Below are positions 1 through 9,171 of a stretch of DNA of 20,625 bases, in pieces. Under the pieces are notes generated by a model. The model was not told the origin of the DNA and did no database searches. It worked only from the letters and a program-made list of their open reading frames with translations. Positions within the stretch are counted from its first letter, which is position 1. Each line of letters begins with the position of its first letter. The translations under genes and the position numbers were made by a program. The DNA is from Fluviibacter sp041311015 (GTDB lineage Bacteria; Pseudomonadota; Gammaproteobacteria; Burkholderiales; Rhodocyclaceae), in assembly GCA_041311015.1 (NCBI GenBank), contig JBFYKG010000019.1, forward strand, positions 1-20,625, read 5' to 3'.

Positions 1-1966
1 GGCGCCGGACGGCGATCTGCGCATCGGGCCGGACTTCGTCGGCAATTTCAAACCGGGCCAGCCAGGCACCCGCTTCGCCCAGATAAAGCGTCGTTGCCGA
101 GCCGGCACCCGGCGAGGCTTCTGGCGGCAATGGGGCGCCGACCAAGTGCGCGACATAAGCCGCATGACCGATCCGCAATCGTCGACCGGCAACCTGGGCC
201 TCGATGCCGCCGCCGGTTTCATGCCGTTCATCGGTCACATCCGCAAGGACCAACCCGTTGTTTACGTCGGCCGCCCGAAGCAAGGCCTGCCCCAAGGGAT
301 GCGACGTGCGCTGCTCCAGACTGGCTGCTAGCGCGAGACAGGCATCCGCATCCAGACCCGCCAAGGGTTTTATATGGGCCAGTTGCATCATCCCCGTTGT
401 TAGCGTCCCTGTTTTATCAAAGACCACATCGGTTGCCTGTGCAAGCACTTCAATGGCATGCCCCCGGGTAACGAGCAGACCCTCGCGCGCTAGCCGGCCC
501 GATGCAATCGTCAACGCCACAGGCGTCGCCAGTGACAAGGCACACGGACAGCTGACTACCAGCACCGCCACCGTAACGGGCAATGCCATCGCCGGGTCCA
601 GCTGCCACCAGACCAACGCAGTTAGCGCAGACAGCGCCAGCAACCCCCACAGGAACCACGAGGCCACACGGTCGGCCGTGGTCACGGCCATAGGCTTTTC
701 CAGCGCACCGCGTTCCATCAACCGCAGGATTGCCGCCAGGCGTGTCGCCGCACCTACCTGTTCGACCCGCACAGTCAAAGGGCTATCCCGATTCATTGAA
801 CCCCCGGTCACGATGGACCCAATGGCCTTAGGCACAGGCTGACTCTCACCGGTCAGCAGCGATTCGTCCACGCTGGAAACGCCATCAGTTACCTGTCCAT
901 CTGCAGGAATCTGCATCCCCGGTTTGACCAGAACCCGATCCCCTACCCCCAGCGCCGAGACAAGCACTCTTTCAACCGCGGCATCGCCATCTGCCCCCGT
1001 TAGTCGATCAGCAAAGGCCGGCGCCAGGCGACCAAGCTCTTCCGTCGCGCGCAGGGCCTTCTGCCGGGCCAGCAATTCCAGGTAACGCCCCCCCAACAGA
1101 AAGAACACGAACATGTTGATGGAGTCGTAATACACATCGCCGTGGTTGGAAACTGTTGCCCACACGCTCGCGGCAAAGGCAGCGCCAATACCCAGTGCCA
1201 CCGGGGTATCCATACCAACCCGGCGCAGCTTGATATCCCGCCAGGCGTTCCTGAAGAACGGGCCACAGGCATACAGAATCACCGGCAAGGTCAACAACAG
1301 ACTCGACCAACGTAGCAGAGTTTCAACATCCGGTGTCAGTTCACCGTCATTGGCAACATAGGTCGGATAGGCGTACATCATCACCTGCATCATGCCCAGC
1401 CCGGAAACCGCCAGGCGCCAAAGCATGGCGCGGCGTTCCTTTTGGGCGAGCGCTTCCTGGCGTGCCGGATCGAAGGGATGGGCCCGGTAGCCGATATCGG
1501 CAATGGCCTTCAGAATCTGCGAGAGTGCAACACGACGATCATCCCACCGCACCCGTGCACGTCGTGTCGTGTAATTGACCTCGACCGCCAGCACACCGGG
1601 CAACCGGGCTACATGCTGCTCATTCAGCCAGACACAGGCGGCACAGGTAATCCCCTCCAATACCAGCGCCGCTTCCTGCTCATGCTCACCCAGCGCACGT
1701 ACGAATGTTTTCTGGAACTCCGCCTGATCGTAGAGCGATAACGAATCCAGAATGTCCGGCCGCGCCTCTCTCGGCGATTCGGGCATCGAATCACGGTTCG
1801 TGTAATACGCTTCCAGGCCATTGACCACAATGGCCTCGGCTACCGCGCGACAACCCTCGCAACACATGGCCTGCGGCTGACCGCGAACAACGACCGTCAG
1901 CGCAACCCCATCGGGAATCTCCAGCCCGCAGTGGTAACAGGGATGACGGGTGGCGGGATCGGACAT
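1..1966 (-). CDS. ccoI: Copper-translocating P-type ATPase, CcoI/FixI type (C-terminus outside window)
   Basis: This is an inner-membrane P1B ATPase. In the CcoI/FixI family such enzymes move copper for assembly of cbb3-type cytochrome oxidase. The reading frame is open from the ATG at 1966 to the window edge (655 codons visible; the family usually has about 800). It has an N-terminal metal-binding domain with CYHC (residues 10-13) and CCEGC (35-39), then an HMA domain with GITCAAC (105-111). Next come membrane helices, the actuator motif TGES (372-375), the CPC metal site in SCPCAL (473-475 for CPC), the phosphorylation motif DKTGTLT (D517) and the SHP motif (555-557). The GDGxND hinge motif lies beyond the edge. 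The N-terminal domain ahead of HMA plus CPC is what points to CcoI/FixI rather than a CopA exporter. It starts 20 bases after the ispH stop, so it is probably the last visible gene of that operon. No strong ribosome-binding site is seen. The specific subtype is likely but not proven. Confidence 0.88.
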   Translation of the reverse strand, partial: MSDPATRHPCYHCGLEIPDGVALTVVVRGQPQAMCCEGCRAVAEAIVVNGLEAYYTNRDSMPESPREARPDILDSLSLYDQAEFQKTFVRALGEHEQEAALVLEGITCAACVWLNEQHVARLPGVLAVEVNYTTRRARVRWDDRRVALSQILKAIADIGYRAHPFDPARQEALAQKERRAMLWRLAVSGLGMMQVMMYAYPTYVANDGELTPDVETLLRWSSLLLTLPVILYACGPFFRNAWRDIKLRRVGMDTPVALGIGAAFAASVWATVSNHGDVYYDSINMFVFFLLGGRYLELLARQKALRATEELGRLAPAFADRLTGADGDAAVERVLVSALGVGDRVLVKPGMQIPADGQVTDGVSSVDESLLTGESQPVPKAIGSIVTGGSMNRDSPLTVRVEQVGAATRLAAILRLMERGALEKPMAVTTADRVASWFLWGLLALSALTALVWWQLDPAMALPVTVAVLVVSCPCALSLATPVALTIASGRLAREGLLVTRGHAIEVLAQATDVVFDKTGTLTTGMMQLAHIKPLAGLDADACLALAASLEQRTSHPLGQALLRAADVNNGLVLADVTDERHETGGGIEAQVAGRRLRIGHAAYVAHLVGAPLPPEASPGAGSATTLYLGEAGAWLARFEIADEVRPDAQIAVRR

Positions 1967-1986
1967 GTCAGTTCAGGTCGACCGGA

Positions 1987-2931
1987 TTAACGCAGCCCGC
2001 TCGGCAACGGAAATTTAACGTCTTCAACAACGCCATCCAGATTCTGGACCGTACCCGCCCCCAAGTCGTGCAAGCGGGCAACGACCTCAGCCACCAGCAC
2101 TTCAGGCGCTGACGCACCCGCCGTAATGCCAATGCGGGGTTGGTCAATGAACCAGGCCGGATCAATGTTGTCGGCCCGGTCGATCAGATACGCCTGACAA
2201 CCCAGCAGTTCAGCCAATTCACGCAACCGGTTCGAATTGGAGCTGGTCACCGAACCAACCACCAGCACCAGATCACAATCGCGAGCCAGGACCCGAACCG
2301 CATCCTGCCGGTTCTGGGTGGCGTAGCAGATGTCATCTTTCTTGGGACCGACAATCTCGGGGAATCGGGCGCGCAACGCAGCCACAATCGTCGCCGCATC
2401 ATCGACCGACAAAGTGGTCTGGGTCACGTACGCCAGGCGTGACGCGTCGGGCACGGTCAGCCTGGCAACATCATCAACGGTCTCGACCAGATACATGCCG
2501 CCCGAAGATTGGCCCATGGTGCCCTCGACTTCGGGGTGGCCCTTATGGCCGATCATGATGATTTCGCGCCCTTCGGCACGCATCCTGGATACCTCGACGT
2601 GCACTTTGGTCACCAGCGGACAGGTTGCATCAAAGATTCGCAATTCCCGCGCAGCGGCCTCGTCCCGAACGGATTTCGGTACCCCATGCGCACTGAAGAT
2701 CAACGTTGCCCCCGGGGGAACATCCGACAGGGATTCAATAAAGATTGCCCCACGCGCCTTGAGACCATCCACCACAAACTTGTTGTGCACCACTTCGTGA
2801 CGCACGTAAATCGGTGCCCCGTATTGTTCGAGTGCCCGCTCGACAATTGCAATCGCCCGCTCGACGCCGGCGCAGAATCCGCGCGGGTTGGCCAGCGTGA
2901 TCGGCATAACGGTGGCTTCTGTCGTGCTCAT
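1987..2931 (-). CDS. ispH: 4-hydroxy-3-methylbut-2-enyl diphosphate reductase
   Basis: IspH catalyses the last step of the MEP isoprenoid pathway, reducing HMBPP to IPP and DMAPP with an iron-sulfur cluster in the cytosol. The protein has 314 residues, normal for the family. The three cluster cysteines are present: C20 in PRGFCAG, C104 in DATCPLV and C205 in DDICYATQNRQ. Other active-site motifs are HEVVHN (H49 the second His), HPEVEG (E134), TQTT and SSNSNR. The ATG at 2931 overlaps the TGA of the upstream FKBP gene by 4 bases (ATGA), so the two are translationally coupled. The fkpB-ispH pairing is a widespread arrangement in proteobacteria, which supports both calls. Confidence 0.97.
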   Translation of the reverse strand: MSTTEATVMPITLANPRGFCAGVERAIAIVERALEQYGAPIYVRHEVVHNKFVVDGLKARGAIFIESLSDVPPGATLIFSAHGVPKSVRDEAAARELRIFDATCPLVTKVHVEVSRMRAEGREIIMIGHKGHPEVEGTMGQSSGGMYLVETVDDVARLTVPDASRLAYVTQTTLSVDDAATIVAALRARFPEIVGPKKDDICYATQNRQDAVRVLARDCDLVLVVGSVTSSNSNRLRELAELLGCQAYLIDRADNIDPAWFIDQPRIGITAGASAPEVLVAEVVARLHDLGAGTVQNLDGVVEDVKFPLPSGLR

Positions 2932-3368
2932 AGCAATCCGATAATCTGTACTTCAAAACGCAGGCTCTTGCCAGCCAGCGGATGATTAAAATCCATTAGC
3001 GCATGTGTGTCATCACGTTCACGCACGAAACCGGCAAACTCAGCGCCCTCAGGTGAGGTAAATTCGACCAGTGTATTTTCCCTGAGGTCCTGACCCACCG
3101 GTAAGGCGCTGATCGCAATCCGCTGGACGAGTGCAGGATTATGCTGACCATAACCCGCTTCCGCTGGCACCTCGAAGATGGCATGCTCACCCGGCACCAG
3201 ACCGACCAGACAGGCCTCGAGGTTTTCGTTCAATTCACCATTGCCCATCTGGATCGTGGCCGGCCCTAGATCGAAGGTGCTCACCACCTCCTCGCCGTCC
3301 TGAGTTGTCAGCCGGTAATGCAAGGTCAGAAAGCTGTCCGGCTGAATCTGTTGAACCTGTTCATTCAT
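2928..3368 (-). CDS. fkpB: FKBP-type peptidyl-prolyl isomerase, SlpA/FkpB type
   Basis: This is a 146-residue cytosolic FKBP-fold prolyl isomerase and chaperone. It has the FKBP half-domains split by an insert-in-flap region (about residues 72-125). The signature DFNHPLAGK at 126-134 is typical of the SlpD/SlpA branch, and AGYG lies at 71-74. There is no signal peptide. GGAG lies 9 bases before the ATG at 3368. It starts 14 bases after the lspA stop and overlaps ispH by 4 bases, so it sits in the middle of the operon. The family is certain; substrates cannot be inferred. Confidence 0.95.
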   Translation of the reverse strand: MNEQVQQIQPDSFLTLHYRLTTQDGEEVVSTFDLGPATIQMGNGELNENLEACLVGLVPGEHAIFEVPAEAGYGQHNPALVQRIAISALPVGQDLRENTLVEFTSPEGAEFAGFVRERDDTHALMDFNHPLAGKSLRFEVQIIGLL

Positions 3369-3382
3369 CGCTCAATTCTCCA

Positions 3383-3853
3383 TCAGCTGCGCGACTGACA
3401 CAGCACATAAAGCACGGCGCCAACGCAGACCGCGCTATCGGCCACATTAAATGCCGGCCAATGCCATCCGGCCACATGCAGATCAATGAAATCCACGACC
3501 ATGCCCAACCAGAGCCGATCAATCAGATTGCCCAGCGCACCGCCCATGATCAGTGCCAAGCCGATACTGAATAGCGATTTCGGCCGCAGTGTTTTGAGTT
3601 GCCAGAAAATCCAGCCGCTGATCGACAGGGCAATGACGGCAAAGAACCAGCGCTGCCAGCCGGCATGATCGGCCAGAAAACTGAAGGCCGCTCCCGGATT
3701 GAACACCAGGACCAGATTAAAAAAGGACGTCACCGGCAAGGCTTCTCCCGGGGCAAAGGACTGCAACACCCACAGTTTGGTGATCTGATCGAACAGGATC
3801 ACCCCAAAGGCCACGAGCAGACCAAATACCCGCGCGCCCGAACGGAGCGACAT
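3383..3853 (-). CDS. lspA: Lipoprotein signal peptidase (signal peptidase II)
   Basis: LspA is an inner-membrane aspartyl protease that cleaves signal peptides from lipid-modified prolipoproteins. With the ATG at 3853 the protein has 156 residues, the usual size. It has four hydrophobic segments and the conserved blocks FNPGAAFSF (51-59), GNLIDR (108-113), VVDFIDL and FNVADS. The catalytic aspartates should be D121 (VVDFI) and D139 (NVADS). A longer in-frame start at 3964 would add 37 residues overlapping the end of ileS, including its zinc-finger coding region, and was not chosen. The chosen start lies 16 bases after the ileS stop. The ileS-lspA pairing is classic. Confidence 0.96.
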   Translation of the reverse strand: MSLRSGARVFGLLVAFGVILFDQITKLWVLQSFAPGEALPVTSFFNLVLVFNPGAAFSFLADHAGWQRWFFAVIALSISGWIFWQLKTLRPKSLFSIGLALIMGGALGNLIDRLWLGMVVDFIDLHVAGWHWPAFNVADSAVCVGAVLYVLCQSRS

Positions 3854-3869
3854 CGTCAGGCTCGCCGGG

Positions 3870-6704
3870 TCAGGCACAGGAACGTACCTCACCCACGCCA
3901 TCGACGTTCGCCACACAGCGATCACACCAGCCCGGATGCGCGGCATTCTGGCCAACGCTGGCACGCTGATGCCAGCAACGTTCGCATTTCGGCTGCTGGC
4001 TGGGTGTCACCCGGATTTCCAGTGCATCACCCTCTGCCACATCGGCAGCCGAACTGATGAACACAAACTTGAGATCATCGCCCAGACTGCGCAGTGCCGC
4101 CGCATCACTGACGGGTGCCGAGACGCTCACCTCCGCCTGCAATGAGGAACCAATCGCGCCTTCACCGCGCACCATTTCCATAGCGCGGGCAACCTCGGCA
4201 CGGATGGCGCGAATGCGCGACCACTTGTCGTTCAAAGCCGCCGCATCGGCAACAACCGGAAGGGGTTGAGGGGCACTGAGCATGATTGATTCGGGTGCAT
4301 GCGGCATCTTCTGCGAAACCAGCGCCCAGACCTCTTCCGTCGTAAACGCCAGAATCGGCGCCATCAGGCGCAACAAAGTCTGGGTAATCAACCAGAGTGC
4401 CGTTTGTGCCGAACGCCGTGCCAGCGAATCCGGCGCGGTGGTATACAGACGATCCTTCAGTACATCAAGGTAGAACGCGCCCAGATCTTCCGAGCAGAAG
4501 TTCTGCAACGATTGAACGATGTGATGGAAGTCGTACTGATCGTAATCGGCTTCTACAGACGCCTGCAGGGCCCGTACCATTTCGAGGGCGTAGCGGTCGA
4601 TTTCCAGCATCTGATCGACCGGCACAGTATCCGTTGCCGGATTGAAATCATCGGTATTGGCCAACAGAAAGCGCAGCGTATTACGGATGCGGCGATAGCC
4701 TTCCACCACACGCTTGAGAATTTCGTCGGAGATGGTCAGTTCGCCCGAGTAATCGGTATTGGCTACCCACAGGCGCAGGATCTCAGCGCCCATCTTGTCG
4801 GCCACTTCCTGCGGGTAAATGACGTTACCGACCGACTTGGACATCTTGCGCCCCTTGCCGTCGACAACAAAGCCGTGAGTGAGCAGCCCCTTGTAGGGCG
4901 CCCGGCCATCCAGTGCACAGCCGGTCAGTAAGGAGGACTGGAACCAGCCACGATGCTGGTCGGAACCCTCCAGATAAAGATCTGCCGGGAAGTCATGCTC
5001 GTTAGCATGCGAGCCCCGCATCACGTGCCAGTGGGTCGTGCCCGAGTCAAACCACACGTCCAGCGTATCTGACAGCTTGCGATACTGGTTTGCCTCGTCT
5101 CCGAGCAACTCGGCCGGATCCAACTGGAACCAGGCTTCGATGCCCGATTGCTCGACACGCCTAGCGACCTCTTCGATCAGTTGCGGTGTACGTGGGTGCA
5201 GCTCGTTGGTTTCCTTGTTGAGGAAGAACGGAATCGGTACACCCCAGTTACGCTGACGCGAGACGCACCAGTCCGGTCGATTGCGGATCATGGCTTCCAG
5301 CCGCGCGCGACCCCAGGCCGGATAGAAGTTCGTGTCGCCCACAGCCACTTCGGCCAGATGACGCAAGGTCGGCTGTCCGGGCTTGGGGGGTGTATCCATG
5401 CCGACGAACCACTGTGTGGTGGCACGGAAGATGATCGGCGTTTTATGACGCCAACAATGCGGGTAGCTGTGCTGTAGCTTCACTTCGGCCAACAGATGAC
5501 CGTTGGCGCGCAGGCAATCCAGCACCTTGGGATTGGCGTCCCACACACTCAAGCCGGCCAACGCTTCTGTCGGCAACGGCAAAGTCTTTTGCAGGAAACG
5601 GCCGTCATCGCCCACCGGGTTATCAACCGGTAGCCCATATTTTTTGCCGATATTGAAGTCATCGACACCGTGCGCAGGCGCCGTGTGGACAAGGCCGGTA
5701 CCCGCATCCGTCGTGACATGTTCGCCGCAGATCACCGGCACGTCCTTGGTGTAGAACGGATGACGCAGCAGCACGTGTTCCAGTGCCGCACCCGCGCATT
5801 TGCCAAGCACTTTGCCCTCAAGACCATAGCGTTGCAATGCGCCTTCGACCAGATCGACCCCAAGAATCAGATTGCCTTTGGCCGTGCTGACCAGTGCATA
5901 GTCAACGCCCGGATGAACGCTCACCGCCTCATTGGCCGGCAGTGTCCAGGGCGTGGTTGTCCAGATCACGGCAAAGGCCGGGCCATCCAGGTGATCTAAC
6001 CCAAAGGCTTTGGCGACAGTAACGGCATGATTCGGGTGTACTTCAAACGCCACATCAATCGCCGGCGAATGTTTGTCTTCGTACTCCACTTCAGCTTCGG
6101 CCAGCGCCGAGCGGCAATCCAGGCACCAGTTCACCGGTTTCAGACCTTGATACAGGTAGCCATCTTCGAGCATCTTGCCCAGTGCACGGATCTCATTGGC
6201 CTCCGCACTAAAGTTCATGGTCAGGTAAGGGTTATCCCAATCACCTAATACGCCCAGGCGGATAAAGTCTTTTTTCTGACGCGCAACCTGCTCGGCAGCG
6301 TAGGTACGGCAAAGCTTGCGAACTTCATCGGCGGGCAGATTACGGCCATGCTGCTTTTCGATCTGGTGTTCAATCGGCAGGCCATGGCAATCCCAGCCCG
6401 GCACGTACTGCGCATCAAAACCACCCAGGACTTTCGAACGGACGATGATGTCCTTAAGAATCTTGTTAACCGCGTGACCGATGTGAATATCGCCATTAGC
6501 GTATGGCGGGCCATCATGCAGCACGAACCGTGGGCGACCCTTCGTGTGTACCCGGATCTTCTGATACAGACCGTTCTTCTGCCAGTCGGCAATCCAGCCC
6601 GGCTCACGCTTGGGTAAATCGCCCCGCATCGGGAAGGCGGTATCGGCCAGATTCAAGGTGGCGCGGGCAGCTTGCGCCGGATCGTTCTTGGTGTGTTCGG
6701 TCAT
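3870..6704 (-). CDS. ileS: Isoleucyl-tRNA synthetase
   Basis: This class I aminoacyl-tRNA synthetase charges tRNA-Ile in the cytosol. The protein has 944 residues, close to the 938 of E. coli. Visible motifs are PPYANGDIHIGH with the HIGH box at 74-77, the CP1 editing-domain signature TTTPWTLPAN, the WFDSG block, and KMSKS at 620-624. Near the C-terminus is a zinc-binding pair CERC and CDRC, as in bacterial-type IleS. The ATG at 6704 was chosen because the following MTEHTKN leads into the normal N-terminus. An upstream in-frame ATG at 6785 would run back into ribF. Only 4 bases separate the ribF stop from this start, so it is co-transcribed with ribF. Confidence 0.97.
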   Translation of the reverse strand: MTEHTKNDPAQAARATLNLADTAFPMRGDLPKREPGWIADWQKNGLYQKIRVHTKGRPRFVLHDGPPYANGDIHIGHAVNKILKDIIVRSKVLGGFDAQYVPGWDCHGLPIEHQIEKQHGRNLPADEVRKLCRTYAAEQVARQKKDFIRLGVLGDWDNPYLTMNFSAEANEIRALGKMLEDGYLYQGLKPVNWCLDCRSALAEAEVEYEDKHSPAIDVAFEVHPNHAVTVAKAFGLDHLDGPAFAVIWTTTPWTLPANEAVSVHPGVDYALVSTAKGNLILGVDLVEGALQRYGLEGKVLGKCAGAALEHVLLRHPFYTKDVPVICGEHVTTDAGTGLVHTAPAHGVDDFNIGKKYGLPVDNPVGDDGRFLQKTLPLPTEALAGLSVWDANPKVLDCLRANGHLLAEVKLQHSYPHCWRHKTPIIFRATTQWFVGMDTPPKPGQPTLRHLAEVAVGDTNFYPAWGRARLEAMIRNRPDWCVSRQRNWGVPIPFFLNKETNELHPRTPQLIEEVARRVEQSGIEAWFQLDPAELLGDEANQYRKLSDTLDVWFDSGTTHWHVMRGSHANEHDFPADLYLEGSDQHRGWFQSSLLTGCALDGRAPYKGLLTHGFVVDGKGRKMSKSVGNVIYPQEVADKMGAEILRLWVANTDYSGELTISDEILKRVVEGYRRIRNTLRFLLANTDDFNPATDTVPVDQMLEIDRYALEMVRALQASVEADYDQYDFHHIVQSLQNFCSEDLGAFYLDVLKDRLYTTAPDSLARRSAQTALWLITQTLLRLMAPILAFTTEEVWALVSQKMPHAPESIMLSAPQPLPVVADAAALNDKWSRIRAIRAEVARAMEMVRGEGAIGSSLQAEVSVSAPVSDAAALRSLGDDLKFVFISSAADVAEGDALEIRVTPSQQPKCERCWHQRASVGQNAAHPGWCDRCVANVDGVGEVRSCA

Positions 6705-6708
6705 GAGG

Positions 6709-7710
6709 TTACTGCACGGACGGTTGATAAGCTCGAGCCACAGGGTGTCGCTCAAAGAACTGGCGCGCCTGAGACAGGTCCTCACGGATCTGCGCCGTCA
6801 GCGCGCCGAAATCGGCAAAAGTCATCTCTTCACGCAGCTTCGCGAGAAAACGGACATCAAGATGTGCGCCGTAAAGATCACCTGCGTAATCGAAAAGATG
6901 CACTTCGAGGAGCGGCTGCTGATCACCGCCCAGCGTGGGACGATAACCGAGGTTGGCAACGCCGGCATAGCGACGGGAGGCCAACGGCACGGCAGCCCGG
7001 GTTTCATCTAGCGCCACATCCACCACAAAAACGCCCCTCAATGGCAACGGGTCGTGGCGGATGCGGACATTGGCGGTAGGTACACCGATCGTGCGACCGA
7101 GCTGCCGCCCGCGGATCACGCGACCCGCCATGGCATAGGGATAACCCAGCAAGGCCTCCGCACGATGTAGATCTCCAGTGGCCAGGGCAGTCCGGACCTG
7201 CGAGCTGGAGATGCGCTCGCCGTCCAGACACTGCGAATCCAGCGAAGACACGCTGAAGCCATAACGTTCACCCAGTGCCTTGAGCAAAGCAAAGTCGCCG
7301 GCACGACGGGCGCCAAAACGGAAGTCATCCCCAATCATGACGTGTTTGGCACGCATGGCATCCACGAGGACGATCCGGACGAAATCTTCGGGGCTCAGGC
7401 TCGCAAAGGCATCGTCAAAGCGACAAATCCGGGTTTCGTCGATCCCGGCAGCAGCCAGCGCCTCCAGTTTTTCGCGCAGGGTGTGCAGCCGTGCCGGCAC
7501 TATAGCGGCCGCACCCGCCGCCTTGCGGGCAAAAAACTCCCGCGGATGCGGCGCGAATGTCAGCACCGAGGCCCGCAACCCGCGTGACTGTGCCTCAGCC
7601 CGAAGCTGACGCAACAGTGCCTGATGCCCCAGATGCATGCCATCGAAGTTGCCTATCGTGATGACCGCACCCGCATCGGCGGCAGGATGAAGGCCGCGAA
7701 ATACGCGCAT
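6709..7710 (-). CDS. ribF: Bifunctional riboflavin kinase / FAD synthetase
   Basis: RibF phosphorylates riboflavin to FMN and adenylates FMN to FAD in the cytosol. The 333-residue protein has the N-terminal nucleotidyltransferase motif GNFDGMHLGH (20-29), ISSSQVR (167-173) and the C-terminal flavokinase motif GRTIGVPTAN (205-214), followed by NLGYRPT. Length and domain order are normal. It is the first gene of the minus-strand ribF-ileS-lspA-fkpB-ispH run. The upstream 129 bases carry a TATAAT hexamer (minus strand, 7751-7746) about 35 bases before the start, placed to serve as the operon promoter. Confidence 0.97.
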   Translation of the reverse strand: MRVFRGLHPAADAGAVITIGNFDGMHLGHQALLRQLRAEAQSRGLRASVLTFAPHPREFFARKAAGAAAIVPARLHTLREKLEALAAAGIDETRICRFDDAFASLSPEDFVRIVLVDAMRAKHVMIGDDFRFGARRAGDFALLKALGERYGFSVSSLDSQCLDGERISSSQVRTALATGDLHRAEALLGYPYAMAGRVIRGRQLGRTIGVPTANVRIRHDPLPLRGVFVVDVALDETRAAVPLASRRYAGVANLGYRPTLGGDQQPLLEVHLFDYAGDLYGAHLDVRFLAKLREEMTFADFGALTAQIREDLSQARQFFERHPVARAYQPSVQ

Positions 7711-7736
7711 GAATGTGAACGGGTCTAAAACCGGTA

Positions 7737-7758
7737 AAGCCTTGCATTATAAAGGCTT
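7737..7758 (-). promoter_or_regulatory. Candidate ribF operon promoter with overlapping 7-bp inverted repeat
   Basis: On the minus strand a perfect TATAAT (7751-7746) lies within an exact inverted repeat, AAGCCTT / AAGGCTT, with an 8-base spacer (7737-7758). No good -35 hexamer is seen at 16-18 bases. The repeat could be an operator covering the -10 element, or a hairpin near the transcript start. The 129-base gap (7711-7839) also holds three copies of CCGGCACC (plus strand, starting at 7770, 7804 and 7818). The promoter call is an inference from the hexamer and its position. Confidence 0.45.
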
Positions 7759-7839
7759 GGCCCCTGTTTCCGGCACCAGAAACGGGGTAATCCGGCAAAT
7801 TAGCCGGCACCAGGCTACCGGCACCGCCCGACGCTATGC

Positions 7840-9171
7840 TTAGGCCTTGTTGAAAGACGGATTCCTGGCCAGATACTGGCGGATTCCCCGCATGATCGCC
7901 TCGGCCAGCTTGTCCTGATAGTCACTATCAGTAAGACGCTTTTCTTCTTCGGGGTTCGAAATAAAGGCTGTTTCAATCAGGATCGACGGGATATCCGGTG
8001 CCTTGAGGACGGCAAACCCGGCCTGTTCAACCGCCGGTTTGTGCAAGGCATTCACGCTGCCCAGATTCGTCAGCACCGATTTGCCCAACTTCATGCTGTC
8101 GTTCTGGGTGGCGGTCTGGGTCAGATCCATCAGCGTCCTGGCCAGATGCGGGTCGGCCACCGTGAAGTTTGCCCCACCCACCTTGTCAGCATCGTTCTCC
8201 TTTTGCGCCAGATAGCGGGCAGCCGCGCTCGACGCGCCCTTTTCCGACAGCACAAAGACCGACGAACCCCGCGCCTCGGGTTTGATCCAGGCATCCGCAT
8301 GAATCGATACAAAGAGATCCGCGCGGGCGCGACGCGCCTTTTGCACCCGGGTCTGCAACGGCACAAAGAAATCGCCGTCGCGCGTCAGCGCAGCTTTCAT
8401 CCCCGGATCATTTTCAATACGCTCCCGCAACCGGCGGGCGATCGAGAGCGTGACATTCTTTTCCATCGAACCGCGCGAACCAATGGCTCCCGGGTCTTCG
8501 CCACCATGACCGGGATCCAGCATGATCGTCACAGCACGGGCGGATTTCTTGCCGCTACGTGCAGGCGTGGCATCAGCCTCTCTGGGCGGCGGTTCTGCCT
8601 CAACCGGAGCCCGGGCCGCTTCTGGCCTTGGGGCGTCGGTCCTGGGTTTGACTTCACCTGGATCCCGGACCGGCGTCTGCTTGCTGGTTACCAGCTGCAT
8701 CAGCGGGTCCTGCGGGACCACCGGGTAGATATCCATCACCAGACGGCTTTCATAGGTACCGACCGGCGGCAGATTAAACACCTGAGGGGCAACCTCCCCC
8801 TTGAGATCCATGACCAGACGAACCACGCCGGGCTTGTAATTGGCGGCGCGCAACTGCCGGATATACGGGTCACCCGGACCGACCTTATCGCCCAGGGTCT
8901 TGAGCACACCATTCAACTCAATCCCCTCGATGTCGACCACCAGACGTTCCGGGTTGTGAACCATACTCTGGGTAAACTTGACCATGCCCCGGTGCTCGAT
9001 GGTTACCCGTGTGTAATCCTCCGCTGGCCAGACGCGGACTGCCACAATGGACGATGCGGCCGCAGCCGCTAGCGCCCCGATCGGCGTGACCGATAACAGG
9101 CACAACGAACCCGCCGAGCGCAGAAAGGCACGGCGATCCGTTGATGGCACGATCTTCATGCGCCGCTTCAT
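7840..9171 (-). CDS. amiC: N-acetylmuramoyl-L-alanine amidase, Tat-exported, AMIN + Amidase_3 domains
   Basis: This periplasmic zinc amidase splits the bond between MurNAc and the stem peptide and acts in daughter-cell separation. The 443-residue protein has a twin-arginine signal (RRAFLRS, RR at 13-14, then a hydrophobic stretch ending in an Ala-rich region near residue 40). An AMIN domain follows at about 43-150, then a Pro/Glu/Arg-rich linker at about 160-212 and an Amidase_3 domain at about 214-436. The zinc ligands and catalytic residues expected for the family are H222 (DPGHGG), E237 (MEKNVTL), H291 (SIHAD) and E400 (IETAFISN). The ATG at 9171 overlaps the tsaE stop (ATGA); an internal ATG at 9159 is a possible alternative. 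The Tat signal supports the AmiC-like type. Confidence 0.95.
   Translation of the reverse strand: MKRRMKIVPSTDRRAFLRSAGSLCLLSVTPIGALAAAAASSIVAVRVWPAEDYTRVTIEHRGMVKFTQSMVHNPERLVVDIEGIELNGVLKTLGDKVGPGDPYIRQLRAANYKPGVVRLVMDLKGEVAPQVFNLPPVGTYESRLVMDIYPVVPQDPLMQLVTSKQTPVRDPGEVKPRTDAPRPEAARAPVEAEPPPREADATPARSGKKSARAVTIMLDPGHGGEDPGAIGSRGSMEKNVTLSIARRLRERIENDPGMKAALTRDGDFFVPLQTRVQKARRARADLFVSIHADAWIKPEARGSSVFVLSEKGASSAAARYLAQKENDADKVGGANFTVADPHLARTLMDLTQTATQNDSMKLGKSVLTNLGSVNALHKPAVEQAGFAVLKAPDIPSILIETAFISNPEEEKRLTDSDYQDKLAEAIMRGIRQYLARNPSFNKA

Noticed and set aside
3854..3964. N-terminal extension of LspA to an ATG at 3964
   Set aside because: It would overlap the zinc-binding end of ileS and add 37 residues not typical of LspA; the ATG at 3853 gives the normal length.
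6705..6785. N-terminal extension of IleS to an ATG at 6785
   Set aside because: It runs antiparallel to nothing but through the ribF coding end in another frame; the ATG at 6704 leads directly into the conserved N-terminus.
8041..9072. 343-codon open frame on the plus strand
   Set aside because: It is antisense to amiC, which has a full set of domain and catalytic motifs; the frame has no recognisable motif and fits a high-GC shadow.
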